A stretch of DNA of 63,930 nucleotides, taken from an uncultured Bacteroidales bacterium (lineage in GTDB: Bacteria > Bacteroidota > Bacteroidia > Bacteroidales > UBA11471). Numbering within the stretch: the stretch's first letter is position 1; each line of letters starts with the position of its first letter. Both the position numbers and the translations under genes were made by a program. The stretch is taken from assembly GCA_947593515.1 (NCBI GenBank), contig CANQDQ010000012.1, positions 1 to 63,930 on the forward strand, read 5' to 3'. Of the stretch, positions 53,999 through 63,903 are shown piece by piece. The notes beneath the pieces were generated by a model, which was not told where the DNA came from, did not search any database, and saw nothing but the letters and a program-made list of their open reading frames with translations.

Positions 53999-55939
53999 AT
54001 GATAAAAATCACTTTTCCCGATCAATCGGTCAAGGAGTTTGCCGCCGGCACCACGCCGTTGCAGATAGCCGAAAGCATCAGTCCGCGACTGGCGCAAGAA
54101 GTGTTGGCAGCCAAAATCAACGAACAGGAATGGGACCTCTCCCGCCCTATCAACGAAGATGCCGCCATACACCTTTACAAGTGGGACGACGCCGAAGGCA
54201 AACACGCCTTTTGGCATAGCTCGGCGCACCTGCTGGCAGAAGCGTTGCAGGAACTCTATCCGAATATAAAATTCGGTATCGGTCCTGCCATAGAAAACGG
54301 ATTCTATTACGATGTCGATTGCGGCGAGACCGTTATCAAAGAAAGCGACTTTCCGACCATCGAAGCAAAAATGCTCGAATTGTCGGCACGCAAAGAAGCC
54401 ATCGTGCGGAAAAACATCACGAAAGCCGATGCCTTGAAAATGTTCGGCGACCGGAACGAAACATATAAAGTGGAGCTTATCAACGACCTCGACGACGGTA
54501 CCATAACCACCTATACGCAAGGTGCATTCACCGACCTGTGCCGTGGTCCGCACCTGCCCGACACCGCCCCTATCAAAGCGGTGAAAATATTGTCGCTGGC
54601 AGGCGCATACTGGCGCGGCGACGAAAAGCGCCCCCAACTCACCCGCATCTACGCCATTTCGTTCCCGAAGAAAAAGATGCTCGACGACTATCTGGCACTG
54701 CTCGAAGAGGCAAAGAAGCGCGACCACCGCAAAATCGGAAAAGAGATGGAGCTGTTCGCTTTCTCCGATACGGTGGGCAAAGGTCTGCCCTTGTGGCTGC
54801 CCAAAGGCACGGAGCTGCGGCTGCGGCTGCAATCGTTCCTGCGCCGCATACAGGCACGCTACGACTATCAGGAAGTCATCACGCCGCCTATCGGAAACAA
54901 ACTGCTGTACATCACTTCGGGACACTACGCCAAATACGGGAAGGATTCGTTCCAGCCCATACACACGCCCGAAGAGGGTGAGGAATACTTCCTCAAACCG
55001 ATGAACTGCCCGCACCACTGCATGATATACAAAAACTCGCCCCGCTCGTACAAAGACCTGCCCTTGCGGCTTGCCGAGTTCGGCACCGTGTGCCGCTACG
55101 AACAGAGCGGCGAGCTGCACGGACTGACCCGTGTGCGCAGTTTCACACAGGACGACGCCCACATATTCTGCCGCCCCGATCAGGTGAAAGAGGAATTTTT
55201 GCGGGTGATGGACATCATCTCCATCGTGTTCCGCTCGATGAATTTCGAGAATTTCGAAGCACAGATTTCGCTGCGCGACAAAGTGAACCGCGAAAAATAC
55301 ATCGGCAGCGAAGAAAACTGGGAAAAGGCAGAACAAGCCATTATCGAAGCGTGTGAAGAAAAAGGATTGAAAGCCAAAATCGAATACGGCGAAGCCGCTT
55401 TCTACGGTCCGAAACTCGACTTCATGGTGAAAGACGCCATAGGCCGCCGCTGGCAGCTCGGTACGATACAGGTCGATTACAACCTGCCCGAGCGCTTCGA
55501 CCTCGAATACACCGGCAGCGACAACCAGAAACACCGTCCGGTGATGATACACCGTGCGCCGTTCGGTTCGATGGAGCGTTTCGTCGCCGTGCTCATAGAG
55601 CACACCGCCGGAAAATTCCCCCTGTGGCTTACCCCCGAGCAGGCTGTCATCATACCTATCAGCGAGAAATTCAACGACTACGCCCACGCCGTCGCCAAAG
55701 AACTCCGCCGGAAAGATATTCGCGCCTCTATCGACGACCGCAACGAAAAAATCGGACGCAAAATACGCGACAACGAGTTGAAAAAAATACCTTATTTGCT
55801 CATTGTCGGCGAGAAAGAAGCAGAAAATAATGAAGTTTCTGTAAGAAAACAGGGCGAAGGTGATAAAGGTTCGATGAAAATTACTACCTTTGCCGAGATT
55901 CTCACCCAAGAGGTGGAGAGCATGATAAACCAATGGTAA
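53999..55939 (+). CDS. thrS: threonyl-tRNA synthetase
   Basis: 646 residues. The TGS domain (1-60, [20 protein letters not shown]) is followed by the editing domain with [11 protein letters not shown] (HxxxH), then class II motifs: motif 1 around [10 protein letters not shown], motif 2 [20 protein letters not shown], zinc Cys in [10 protein letters not shown], and motif 3 [16 protein letters not shown]. The anticodon-binding domain ends the protein. It charges tRNA-Thr and edits mis-serylated tRNA. It is followed by infC after 4 bp. Confidence 0.97.
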   Translation: MIKITFPDQSVKEFAAGTTPLQIAESISPRLAQEVLAAKINEQEWDLSRPINEDAAIHLYKWDDAEGKHAFWHSSAHLLAEALQELYPNIKFGIGPAIENGFYYDVDCGETVIKESDFPTIEAKMLELSARKEAIVRKNITKADALKMFGDRNETYKVELINDLDDGTITTYTQGAFTDLCRGPHLPDTAPIKAVKILSLAGAYWRGDEKRPQLTRIYAISFPKKKMLDDYLALLEEAKKRDHRKIGKEMELFAFSDTVGKGLPLWLPKGTELRLRLQSFLRRIQARYDYQEVITPPIGNKLLYITSGHYAKYGKDSFQPIHTPEEGEEYFLKPMNCPHHCMIYKNSPRSYKDLPLRLAEFGTVCRYEQSGELHGLTRVRSFTQDDAHIFCRPDQVKEEFLRVMDIISIVFRSMNFENFEAQISLRDKVNREKYIGSEENWEKAEQAIIEACEEKGLKAKIEYGEAAFYGPKLDFMVKDAIGRRWQLGTIQVDYNLPERFDLEYTGSDNQKHRPVMIHRAPFGSMERFVAVLIEHTAGKFPLWLTPEQAVIIPISEKFNDYAHAVAKELRRKDIRASIDDRNEKIGRKIRDNELKKIPYLLIVGEKEAENNEVSVRKQGEGDKGSMKITTFAEILTQEVESMINQW

Positions 55940-55943
55940 TTGA

Positions 55944-56516
55944 ATGGAGAACAACAACGACTCAGGAAACAACAGTCAGCGCAACTTTCCGCCGAAAAAA
56001 GAGAGCGGAAAAGACCAGTATTTCGTAAATGAACGAATACGCGCCCGCGAGGTGCGTCTGGTAGGCGATAATGTGGAACAAGGCATTTACAGCCTGCGCG
56101 ATGCGTTGCAGATAGCCGAACAACAGGAACTCGATCTGGTCGAAATTTCTCCTAACGCCGTACCGCCGGTATGCCGCGTTATCGATTACCAGAAATTTCT
56201 TTATCAGCAGAAAAAGCGGCTCAAAGAGCAAAAAGCCAAATCGACGAAAGTCGTCATCAAGGAAATCCGTTTCGGACCTCAAACCGACGACCACGATTAC
56301 AACTTCAAGCTCAAACACGCCAAAGGCTTCCTCGAAGAAGGCGCCAAAGTGAAGGCTTACGTATTCTTCAAAGGACGCTCGATACTCTTCAAGGAACAGG
56401 GCGAAGTGCTCCTGCTGCGGTTTGCCAACGACCTCGAAGATTATGGAAAAGTGGAACAGATGCCGCTGCTCGAAGGCAAGCGCATGATTATCGTGCTCAC
56501 GCCGAAGAAAAAATAA
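55944..56516 (+). CDS. infC: translation initiation factor IF-3
   Basis: 190 residues with an ordinary ATG start, unlike the rare AUU of enteric infC. The N-terminal domain has [16 protein letters not shown], the linker is rich in Lys/Gln, and the C-terminal domain has [20 protein letters not shown] polar Asn/Ser-rich N-terminal extension of about 25 residues precedes the core. It binds the 30S subunit and checks start-codon pairing. It is in the conserved thrS-infC-rpmI-rplT order. Confidence 0.96.
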   Translation: MENNNDSGNNSQRNFPPKKESGKDQYFVNERIRAREVRLVGDNVEQGIYSLRDALQIAEQQELDLVEISPNAVPPVCRVIDYQKFLYQQKKRLKEQKAKSTKVVIKEIRFGPQTDDHDYNFKLKHAKGFLEEGAKVKAYVFFKGRSILFKEQGEVLLLRFANDLEDYGKVEQMPLLEGKRMIIVLTPKKK

Positions 56517-56558
56517 AACGAACACTTAATTTTATATACACATTAAAAAACAAACAAA

Positions 56559-56756
56559 ATGCCGAAGATGAAAACTAATTCCGGTGCCAAAAAGAGGTTC
56601 GCCCTTACCGGAACAGGAAAAATCAAAAGAAAACACGCTTTCAAAAGTCATATCCTGACGAAGAAAACGAAAAAACAAAAAAGAAACCTGACGCACTTCG
56701 CTCTTATCGACCGTGCCGATAAGAAAAACGTAAGAGCCTTGCTGGCACTGAGATAA
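56559..56756 (+). CDS. rpmI: 50S ribosomal protein L35
   Basis: 65 residues, very basic, [20 protein letters not shown], the standard L35 start, ending [20 protein letters not shown]. It is 42 bp after infC. Confidence 0.97.
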   Translation: MPKMKTNSGAKKRFALTGTGKIKRKHAFKSHILTKKTKKQKRNLTHFALIDRADKKNVRALLALR

Positions 56757-56882
56757 GCGCGTCATCACTTTTATTTTTTCGGATTCGTAAAAAAGCGATT
56801 TTCCAACAAAAGCAGTATTAACCGAATGATTTAGCCCGAAGTTCTTCCGAAGAAGACGCTAACATTCAAAAAAGAAAAAATT

Positions 56883-57233
56883 ATGCCAAGATCAGTCAAT
56901 CACGTTGCTTCAAGAGCAAGAAGAAAAAAAATTCTGAAACTTACACGCGGTTACATCGGTGCCCGTAAAAATGTCTGGACTGTTGCCAAAAACACTTGGG
57001 AAAAAGGTCTGACCTATGCTTACCGCGACCGGAAAGCGAAAAAACGCAATTTCCGCGCCCTGTGGATTCAGCGTATCAACGCCGCCGCCCGTCTCGAAGG
57101 CTTCTCCTACTCGAAACTCATGGGTGCGCTCCACAAAGCAGGCATCGAAATCAACCGGAAAGTTCTTGCCGATTTGGCGATGAACAATCCCGAAGCATTC
57201 CGCGCCATCGTACTCCAAGCCAAGAACGCTTAA
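56883..57233 (+). CDS. rplT: 50S ribosomal protein L20
   Basis: 116 residues, with [20 protein letters not shown] at the N terminus and [14 protein letters not shown] [13 protein letters not shown] near the end. It binds 23S rRNA early in 50S assembly and often represses its own operon. The 126-bp gap to rpmI is larger than others in the operon and may hold a control site, but I see no clear mimic of the L20 binding site. Confidence 0.97.
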   Translation: MPRSVNHVASRARRKKILKLTRGYIGARKNVWTVAKNTWEKGLTYAYRDRKAKKRNFRALWIQRINAAARLEGFSYSKLMGALHKAGIEINRKVLADLAMNNPEAFRAIVLQAKNA

Positions 57234-57255
57234 ACGATACGTTCGGAAACGGACA

Positions 57256-57289
57256 AAAAAGAGGCGAACATTGTTGTTCGCCTCTTTTT
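57256..57289. terminator. terminator after rplT, usable from both sides
   Basis: A 15-bp perfect stem (AAAAAGAGGCGAACA with TGTTCGCCTCTTTTT) with a 4-base loop is flanked by A and T runs. It ends the ribosomal operon and probably also the convergent peptidase gene. Confidence 0.92.
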
Positions 57290-57316
57290 GTTTTTATCGG
57301 AGAAAGCCCGCCGGCA

Positions 57317-58495
57317 TCAATCGAGCCGGACAATATCTTCGGTGCAGGTCGTGAGTTTCTCCATACCGTCGGCGGTTACGAGGAAGGTGTTTTCCACGCC
57401 CACCGCACCGATTTCGGGCAGCACGAATTTCGGTTCCAACGCAATGACCATGCCCTCTTGCAGCACGTCGCGCGAACGTGGGGCAATCACGGGCAGCTCG
57501 TTTACTTCGATGCCCACGCCGTGCCCTATGAATCCGGCTTTCTGGCGATGCCCCATGAAATACTCTTCCACGTGCTCCTCTTTGGCTATTTCGGCAGCCC
57601 AATGGTACAGGTCGGCAGCCGCCACGCCCGGACGCGCCATCGCGGCAACAGCCTCCTGTATGCGTATCGAAACGCCGTGCACCCGCCGCGCCTTGTCGGG
57701 AACACTGCCCACCGAAAACACGCGGGAAAGGTCGGACATATATCCGGTGAAATTGCCGTTCATATCGACCATAACCGTTTGTCCGCGACGTATCGCCGTG
57801 CCGTTGCAGCTCACCGGCAGCGAGGTATCAAGACCGGCTCCGCCCATGGCAAAATCGTAGGGCGAAGGGTTGTCGGCATTCTCGCCCACCAGCACATTTC
57901 CCATATATATTTCCATATTGTGTCCGAAGATGCGGAAAATACCCAGCGAGCCGTGCTGGCGCGCCGCGTGTTCGAGTTCTATGGCAAATTCTATATCGGT
58001 CATGCCTTCGGCATAATATTTCGGTATGCGCCGGTACATCGTATCGTGCATGGCTGCCGACTGCCGGATTTTGGCTATTTCATACGGAGTCTTCACGGCA
58101 CGCACCTGCCGGATAAGCGACGTACCTTCGCCCGAAACCTTGCTGTCGGGAAAGATTGCCGCCAAACGATTGTATTCGTTGAAAGAGAGCGTATCGCCTT
58201 CGAGCAGGAGGCACGACGGCATAGCCACGCCGCGCGAGCGCAGCTCTTCGGCAATTTGTTCCGGTTTGCGGATATAGACGACATTGTCGCCTTTCAGTCC
58301 CACCGGACGCCGCACAAAGCAGAGCATTTCGCCTTCGACCGGTATGTAGGCATAGCCGCAGAATACCCGTCCGGCAACATAGTAAAGGTCGGCATTATCG
58401 ACCAACAACAGGGCATCGGCTTTTGCATTCCGCAAGGCAGTCTGTATTTTCTGCCGGCGCAAATCCGATTCCGGTTTGAACATTTCGCTATACAT
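57317..58495 (-). CDS. M24-family Xaa-Pro aminopeptidase
   Basis: 392 residues. The N-terminal creatinase-like domain (about 1-155) precedes the pita-bread domain. The five metal ligands are visible: Asp in VMVDMNGNFTG, Asp in YMSDLSRVF, His in AGFIGHGVGIEVNE, Glu in VIALEPKFVLP and Glu in VGVENTFLVT. It removes N-terminal residues preceding proline, in the cytoplasm, as no signal peptide is present. It is 12 bp after murF on the same strand. Confidence 0.92.
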   Translation of the reverse strand: MYSEMFKPESDLRRQKIQTALRNAKADALLLVDNADLYYVAGRVFCGYAYIPVEGEMLCFVRRPVGLKGDNVVYIRKPEQIAEELRSRGVAMPSCLLLEGDTLSFNEYNRLAAIFPDSKVSGEGTSLIRQVRAVKTPYEIAKIRQSAAMHDTMYRRIPKYYAEGMTDIEFAIELEHAARQHGSLGIFRIFGHNMEIYMGNVLVGENADNPSPYDFAMGGAGLDTSLPVSCNGTAIRRGQTVMVDMNGNFTGYMSDLSRVFSVGSVPDKARRVHGVSIRIQEAVAAMARPGVAAADLYHWAAEIAKEEHVEEYFMGHRQKAGFIGHGVGIEVNELPVIAPRSRDVLQEGMVIALEPKFVLPEIGAVGVENTFLVTADGMEKLTTCTEDIVRLD

Positions 58496-58507
58496 CGTAT
58501 AAAGTTT

Positions 58508-59794
58508 TTATAGACAATTCAAACATTTTTCGAGCTGCATACTGCGCGAACCCTTTATCAATACGGTGCTGTCGGAAAGGGGATTGGCTTGCAGGTATGC
58601 CACCAGCGCATCGGTATCGGGGAAACAGGTGAACGCATCGCCAGCCGCCGAAAATTCTTTTCCCGCCAACAGCACGCGCACATCGCGGACATCGTGCAGC
58701 CGCGCAACGATTTTCCGATGCTCCTCCCGACTGTCGGCGCCCAACTCGCCCATATCGCCCAAAATCACGACTTTGTGCGGCAGCGTCATGGCAAAGAAAT
58801 TGTCGAGGGCTGCCGTCATACTCGTGGGATTGGCATTGTAGGCATCGACTATCAGCGTGTTGCGTTCGGTCTTCATCAGCTGCGAGCGGCGATTCTGCGG
58901 TTCATAGGCTGCGATAGCCGCCGCGATTTTCTCCTGCGGTACGCCGAAATACAGCGCAATAGTTGCTGCGGCAAGGGCATTGTAAAGGTTATATCCGCCG
59001 ATAAGGTGCGTATCGACGACGGAAGTGTGTCCGTTGTGGGTAAAAGTGAACGAGAGATAAGGCGAGCACGCCGTGAGCCGACCGGAAACGAACTGCCCCT
59101 CCGTCGTCCCGTACGTAATCGTTTCCAACCCCTGCACCCGGGCAGCCAGATGCGCATTCTCGCCGTGCAAAAACACTTTTCCGCCCCGACGACGAAGAAA
59201 GTCGTAAAGCTCGCACTTGGTCGCCACCACGCCCTCGAAAGAGCCGAAACCCTGCAAATGGGCTTTGCCTACGTTGGTGATGATGCCGTAATCAGGTTCG
59301 GCAATATCGACCAGCTCCCGAATGTCGCCCGGGTGGCTGGCGCCCATCTCCACGACGGCGATGCGGTGCGACGCACGGAGGCGCAACAGCGTAAGAGGCA
59401 CTCCGATAGCGTTGTTCAAATTCCCTTCCGTCGCCAGTATGTCGTAGGTGGTGGCAAGGCAGGCGGCAGTAAGTTCTTTCGTGGTGGTCTTGCCGTTGGT
59501 GCCGGTAATGGCGATGACAGGCAAGCCCAACGTGCGCCGGTGAAAACGCGCCAGTTCCTGCAACGCGCGCAAGACGTTATCGACCAAGAGGTAACGGTCG
59601 TCTTTCACCACCGAGGCGTCATCGACTACGGCGTATGCCGAGCCGGCTTCCAGCGCCTGCGCAGCAAAGCGGTTGCCATCGAACGTCGCTCCCCGCAGAG
59701 CGAAAAACAACGAGCCTTGCGGGCAATTCCGGCTGTCGGTCGTTACGACCGTACAGCGTTTGTAAATATCGTACAGTGATTCTATCGTTGTCAT
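58508..59794 (-). CDS. murF: UDP-MurNAc-tripeptide--D-alanyl-D-alanine ligase
   Basis: 428 residues, Mur ligase family. The ATP-binding motif is AITGTNGKTTTKELTAACL, followed by AVVEMGASHPGDIREL (conserved Glu), ITNVGKAHLQGF and, in the C-terminal domain, LIVDAYNANPTSM. It adds D-Ala-D-Ala to the peptidoglycan precursor in the cytoplasm. It stands apart from the main division/cell-wall cluster usually holding murF in other bacteria. A TATTTTTG promoter lies upstream. Confidence 0.95.
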   Translation of the reverse strand: MTTIESLYDIYKRCTVVTTDSRNCPQGSLFFALRGATFDGNRFAAQALEAGSAYAVVDDASVVKDDRYLLVDNVLRALQELARFHRRTLGLPVIAITGTNGKTTTKELTAACLATTYDILATEGNLNNAIGVPLTLLRLRASHRIAVVEMGASHPGDIRELVDIAEPDYGIITNVGKAHLQGFGSFEGVVATKCELYDFLRRRGGKVFLHGENAHLAARVQGLETITYGTTEGQFVSGRLTACSPYLSFTFTHNGHTSVVDTHLIGGYNLYNALAAATIALYFGVPQEKIAAAIAAYEPQNRRSQLMKTERNTLIVDAYNANPTSMTAALDNFFAMTLPHKVVILGDMGELGADSREEHRKIVARLHDVRDVRVLLAGKEFSAAGDAFTCFPDTDALVAYLQANPLSDSTVLIKGSRSMQLEKCLNCL

Positions 59795-59814
59795 CGTCGT
59801 ATTTTTTACCGGCG

Positions 59815-59822
59815 CAAAAATA
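59815..59822 (-). promoter_or_regulatory. murF promoter, -7 element TATTTTTG (minus strand)
   Basis: The plus strand reads CAAAAATA, 21 bp before the murF ATG. Confidence 0.45.
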
Positions 59823-59924
59823 CAGACTTTTATTGGGTTGAATCGTTTTCCTTCAAAATTTTTTCAACTATTTTTCTTTTTCTCAAAATGCCTGCCGATA
59901 CGGCATAAAATTCCATTCCGGAAG

Positions 59925-60434
59925 TCATTCGCGAAAATCTTTCAAAGCGACCTGCAACTGCTGACGGCAAAGGTGTATGCGACTTTTCACCGTGCCCAAC
60001 GGAATACCTATCTTTTCGGAAATTTCCTGATATTTGTAGCCCGACAAATAAAGTTTGAACGGAATTTTATATTCCTTGTCGAGCGCATCGACAGCACACC
60101 GTATATCGTACATGTCGCAGCAGGTATCGTAACGCGCTTTTACAGGAGCCTCCTCCATACCGCTCCTTATCCGGTTCAACTCGTCCGGCTCCATGCAGCA
60201 GCTCCGGCAGGAATGCAGACTCTGATTGAGAAACAAATTGCGCATAATGGTATAGAGCCACCCCGAAATATTTTTCGCTTCGGTATAGGTCTTATAGCTG
60301 CCGAGCGCTTTCAGCGAAGTCGATTGCAGCAAATCCTGCGCATCATCGTAATTCTGCGTCAAACGATACGCCCATTTATACATTTCCTTTCGATTGGCAA
60401 GCAAATAATCAATCATTTCCTGTTCTTCCATCAA
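59925..60434 (-). CDS. ECF-family RNA polymerase sigma factor
   Basis: 169 residues. Region 2 is at about 10-75 (WAYRLTQNYDDAQDLLQSTS, ISGWLYTIMRNLFLNQ) and region 4 at about 108-165 (YQEISEKIGIPLGTVKSRIH), the DNA-binding helix-turn-helix. Between them are several Cys residues (SCRSCCMEPDE and DTCCDMYD), more than usual for ECF factors and possibly redox- or metal-responsive, which is inference. No anti-sigma gene is adjacent; the neighbours are murF downstream and murQ upstream. Target genes are unknown. Confidence 0.9.
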   Translation of the reverse strand: MMEEQEMIDYLLANRKEMYKWAYRLTQNYDDAQDLLQSTSLKALGSYKTYTEAKNISGWLYTIMRNLFLNQSLHSCRSCCMEPDELNRIRSGMEEAPVKARYDTCCDMYDIRCAVDALDKEYKIPFKLYLSGYKYQEISEKIGIPLGTVKSRIHLCRQQLQVALKDFRE

Positions 60435-60583
60435 ACTATCGGCTCTACCTCCTTTGATTAAAGTTTATTTATAAAGAACCGCCGAATCGGTAAATAGTTT
60501 TGAAAAAGATTATATTTTTATTTTTCTTAACGAAAACAGTTAGATTTTACCTTTTTAATACCCGAATTGCCCGCCGTTTATCT

Positions 60584-61426
60584 CTACGGTTTATCGGAGG
60601 CGGAGGCACGGTCACTCTCCCACGCAGCTATCGCCCGACTTACCGAACCGTATTCCTGCAATCTCTTCCGAGCCGTTTCATACGGCAGCCCCGTAGAGTC
60701 CATAATCATGCGCGTGCCCCGGTCCAACAGTTTTTCGTTGGCGAGCTGCATGTGCACCATACGGTTGTCGACGACGCGCCCCAAGCCTATCATCGTGGCG
60801 GTGGAAATCATATTGAGCACCATTTTCTGTGCCGTACCTGCTTTCATGCGGGTGCTGCCCGTTACGAACTCGGCGCCGGTAATCACCTCGATGGGAATAT
60901 CGGCAGTCTGTGCCACCGGCGAATCGGGATTGCAGGTAATCGACGCCGTCAGTATTCCGGCGTCCCGACAGCGCCTCAACGCCCCGATGACATAGGGTGT
61001 CGTGCCCGATGCGGCAATTCCCACGACCGTATCGAGCGGCGAAAGGTCGTGGGCTAAAAGCTCCTGCCAACCGGCATCTTCGGCATCTTCGGCTCTCTCG
61101 ACAGAGCAGCGCAAGGCGGCTTCGCCGCCGGCTATCAATCCGATGACTACCCCTTGCGGCATTCCGTAAGTGGGCGGTATCTCCGAAGCATCGAGCACGC
61201 CCAGTCGTCCGCTCGTGCCGGCGCCTATATAAAAGAGGCGTCCGCCCTGCCGCATACGGGGAACCAACCGCTCCACCAACTCGGCAATACGGGGTATGGC
61301 TTGCGACACGGCATCGGCGACCTTACGGTCTTCGGCATTGATGCCGGCAAGCAATTCGCGCACCGGCATCGTTTCGAGGTGCCGGTACGGCGAGGGCGTT
61401 TCTGTTATTTTTCGGAATCCGGACAT
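60584..61426 (-). CDS. murQ: N-acetylmuramic acid 6-phosphate etherase
   Basis: 280 residues, SIS-domain lyase. Signature segments: FYIGAGTSGRLGVLDASEIP (sugar-phosphate binding), SVERAEDAEDAG (catalytic Glu), GIAASGTTPYVIGAL, and EVITGAEFVTGSTRMKAGTAQ. It cleaves D-lactate from MurNAc-6-P to give GlcNAc-6-P in the cytoplasm. It is 10 bp after the BadF-type kinase gene, and the symporter lies upstream of that, giving transport, phosphorylation and etherase in one direction. Confidence 0.95.
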   Translation of the reverse strand: MSGFRKITETPSPYRHLETMPVRELLAGINAEDRKVADAVSQAIPRIAELVERLVPRMRQGGRLFYIGAGTSGRLGVLDASEIPPTYGMPQGVVIGLIAGGEAALRCSVERAEDAEDAGWQELLAHDLSPLDTVVGIAASGTTPYVIGALRRCRDAGILTASITCNPDSPVAQTADIPIEVITGAEFVTGSTRMKAGTAQKMVLNMISTATMIGLGRVVDNRMVHMQLANEKLLDRGTRMIMDSTGLPYETARKRLQEYGSVSRAIAAWESDRASASDKP

Positions 61427-61436
61427 AAAGAAAACA

Positions 61437-62285
61437 TCACTCTGCGATACGCTCGGAATGATAGCGCGCCAACCCTTCCATCGGCGAAAGCAAGATGCGC
61501 CCCATGTTTATCGACAAGCCGGCTGCCACCTCCTGCAACAACTCGCTGTAATGGTAGGCGACAGAGCCGATGAAATGCACGGGCATTTCGGCAACGGGAT
61601 AGCCGAGTATGTTCCGGCGGAAAAAGGCTTCAAACCGCCTTTTCGCCAACGCGCGGACATAATCGTTGTCGAGGTGTTCTTTCACAAAATAGGAAAATTG
61701 CGCGATATAGCGATTCGGCAGCGGTCGGCGGTATATCGCCTCCAACACGTTGTCGCGCGACAGGTGATAGCGCGAAAAGAAAGCATCGGCTATTTCGTCG
61801 GGCAAAAGACCTTTCAAGGCATCTGCCAGCAAATTTTTCCCTAAGTCGCTCCCGCTACCCTCATCGCCCAAAATGAATCCCAGCGAAGGAACTTGCGAAA
61901 TGATGGTCTTGCCGTCGTACACGCCTGAATTGGAACCGGTACCGAGAATGCAGACGATGCCCTGCTCCTCGCCACACAATGCCCGCGCCGCACCCATCAA
62001 GTCGCTATCGACCTCCACCGTGTCGGGTCCGACGACGCGATGCAGCTGCACGCAAAGATTTTGCGTATTGTGCGCGCCCGTGCAGCCGGCGCCGTAGAAA
62101 TAGACTTCCGTTATACATTCGATGGGCAGCTCCACCAACACTTCCCGTTTGAGAATATGGCGGATTTCCTCCTCACTCAGAAAATAGGGATTAAGCCCCG
62201 ACGTGCGAAACGTGCGCACGATACCGTTCTTATCGATGAGCGCCCACTCGGTCTTGGACGAACCGCTATCGGCTATCAGTATCAT
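61437..62285 (-). CDS. murK: BadF/BcrA-type sugar kinase, probable N-acetylmuramic acid kinase
   Basis: 282 residues from ATG 62285, which begins at the phosphate-1 motif MILIADSGSSKTEWALID; the longer frame adds an unlikely N-terminal tail. The ATPase-fold motifs continue with GAGCTGAHNTQ, EVDSDLMGAARALCG, VCILGTGSNSGVYDG and LGDEGSGSDLGKNLL. The family includes GlcNAc kinases and the MurNAc kinases of Clostridium and Tannerella. Position directly before murQ supports MurNAc phosphorylation; GlcNAc kinase activity is the alternative. The protein is cytoplasmic. Confidence 0.78.
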   Translation of the reverse strand: MILIADSGSSKTEWALIDKNGIVRTFRTSGLNPYFLSEEEIRHILKREVLVELPIECITEVYFYGAGCTGAHNTQNLCVQLHRVVGPDTVEVDSDLMGAARALCGEEQGIVCILGTGSNSGVYDGKTIISQVPSLGFILGDEGSGSDLGKNLLADALKGLLPDEIADAFFSRYHLSRDNVLEAIYRRPLPNRYIAQFSYFVKEHLDNDYVRALAKRRFEAFFRRNILGYPVAEMPVHFIGSVAYHYSELLQEVAAGLSINMGRILLSPMEGLARYHSERIAE

Positions 62286-62430
62286 ATCGTAAAATTTGAA
62301 TGTTTGCGCAAGGTAACAATTTTTTTGCAATTATAACGTCCCGAACAAAAATTTTTCAACGGAGAAAGCAGCGTCGATATTTTTATATAAAATATTGATT
62401 ACAAATATTTTATTAAAATAGTCGTTTCTT

Positions 62431-63903
62431 CTACACGATATTCGGTTTTCGGGAATGCCCGACAGAGAGCAGCATCAAGCCGGCGAATGTTATCAATCCG
62501 TTGAGTATCAGAAGTTCGTATCCGAGCCGGTAATCGTATGCTGCCGTGAGCCACGACTGCAAGGCGTAGCACAGGAACGGCGAAAGCACTGCCACAAAAG
62601 GAATATAACGGTCGCGTGGAATGCCCCGCATGAAAAGTCCGTAGGCAAACAGTCCGAGCAGCGGACCATAGGTGTAGCCGGCAATCGTGTAAATGGCGTC
62701 GATGACGCTCGTATCGTTGAGCATTTCGATAACGCACATGATACACACGAAGAGTATGCAGACGGCTATATGCACGCCTTTGCGCACCTGCACCGCCCTT
62801 TTCCCGCTCCACCTGCCGATGTCGAGCATATCGACGCACACGGAAGTCGTCAGGGCGGTAAGCGCCGAGTCGGCGCTCGAAAAAGCAGCCGCCACGATGC
62901 CGATACTGAACAGCAGCAACACGCCGAATCCCAAATAGCCGGTGGCTATCATCGGCAGGAGTTCGTCGGTCTTCGCCGGAATGGCGATACCCTCCTGTCC
63001 GGCAAAAACAATCAACAGAATGCCCAACACCAGAAACAGCAGATTGACGGGAATGAACGCCGCTCCATATATATACATATTTTTCTGCGCTTCCCGCAGC
63101 GAGCGGATAGAGAGGTTTTTCTGCATGATATCTTGGTCGAGTCCCGACATGACTATCGTAATGAATATGCCGCTGAAAAACTGTTTGAAGAAATTCTGCG
63201 TCGAGCGCCAGTCGTCGAAAATGAAAATCCTGTCGTGCCCGCTTTGCCGCACCATATCGACGGCATCGGACACACTCAGGTGCATACGAGCGGTAACCTG
63301 TACGAGGATAAGAACGAGGGCGCCGACCATGAAGAGCGTTTGCAGCGCGTCCGTGCGTACAATCGTGCGCATTCCGCTGCGACGCGAATAGAGCCAGATG
63401 AGCAGCACCACCGTCGAGGCGGTGAGCCAGAACGGAACGTTCCACCCCGCCAGCACGATGCTTTGCAGTATCAGCACCACGATATAAAGGCGGGCGGCGG
63501 CGCCTATGATTTTGGAAATGATGAAGAATGCGGCGCCCGTCTTGTAAGCGCGGTTGCCGAAACGTTTTCCGAGATAGGTGTATATGGAAATCAGATTCAA
63601 CCGGTAATAGAGCGGCAGCAACAATTTGGCTATCACGATGTAGCCGACAAAGAAGCCGAGCACCGTCTGCATATAGGTCATGTCGATGGTGAGCGGCATA
63701 CCCGGCACGGAGACGAATGTTACCCCCGAAATGGAAGTGCCCACCATGCCGATAGCGACTAACCACCACGGCGACGATTTTCCCGCCAAGAAAAAATTGC
63801 TGTTGCTGTTGTCGTCGGATTTTCCCCGCGAAAAGCGACCGATGAGCAGCAGCACGGCGAAATATGCCACCAAGATAATCAACAAAAGTATTCCGCTGTC
63901 CAT
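62431..63903 (-). CDS. murT: sodium:solute symporter, candidate MurNAc importer
   Basis: 490 residues with about 13 membrane helices, typical of the SSS family: FFLAGKSSPWWLVAIGMVGT near the N terminus, GLDQDIMQKNLSIRS in the middle (family GxDQ-x-x-xQ), and AAFSSADSALTALTTS (sodium-site Ser residues). It takes up a solute with sodium at the inner membrane. It lies upstream of the BadF kinase and murQ on the same strand (145 bp gap). In Tannerella an inner-membrane MurNAc transporter (MurT) precedes murK and murQ, so MurNAc is the most likely substrate; other sugars or sialic acid are possible. The symbol is given on that basis only. Confidence 0.7.
   Translation of the reverse strand: MDSGILLLIILVAYFAVLLLIGRFSRGKSDDNSNSNFFLAGKSSPWWLVAIGMVGTSISGVTFVSVPGMPLTIDMTYMQTVLGFFVGYIVIAKLLLPLYYRLNLISIYTYLGKRFGNRAYKTGAAFFIISKIIGAAARLYIVVLILQSIVLAGWNVPFWLTASTVVLLIWLYSRRSGMRTIVRTDALQTLFMVGALVLILVQVTARMHLSVSDAVDMVRQSGHDRIFIFDDWRSTQNFFKQFFSGIFITIVMSGLDQDIMQKNLSIRSLREAQKNMYIYGAAFIPVNLLFLVLGILLIVFAGQEGIAIPAKTDELLPMIATGYLGFGVLLLFSIGIVAAAFSSADSALTALTTSVCVDMLDIGRWSGKRAVQVRKGVHIAVCILFVCIMCVIEMLNDTSVIDAIYTIAGYTYGPLLGLFAYGLFMRGIPRDRYIPFVAVLSPFLCYALQSWLTAAYDYRLGYELLILNGLITFAGLMLLSVGHSRKPNIV

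Noticed and set aside
53906..55972. 688-residue minus-strand frame over thrS
   Set aside because: Antisense shadow of a complete threonyl-tRNA synthetase gene.
62455..63762. 435-residue plus-strand frame over the symporter gene
   Set aside because: His/Glu/Arg-rich antisense frame opposite a clear membrane transporter.
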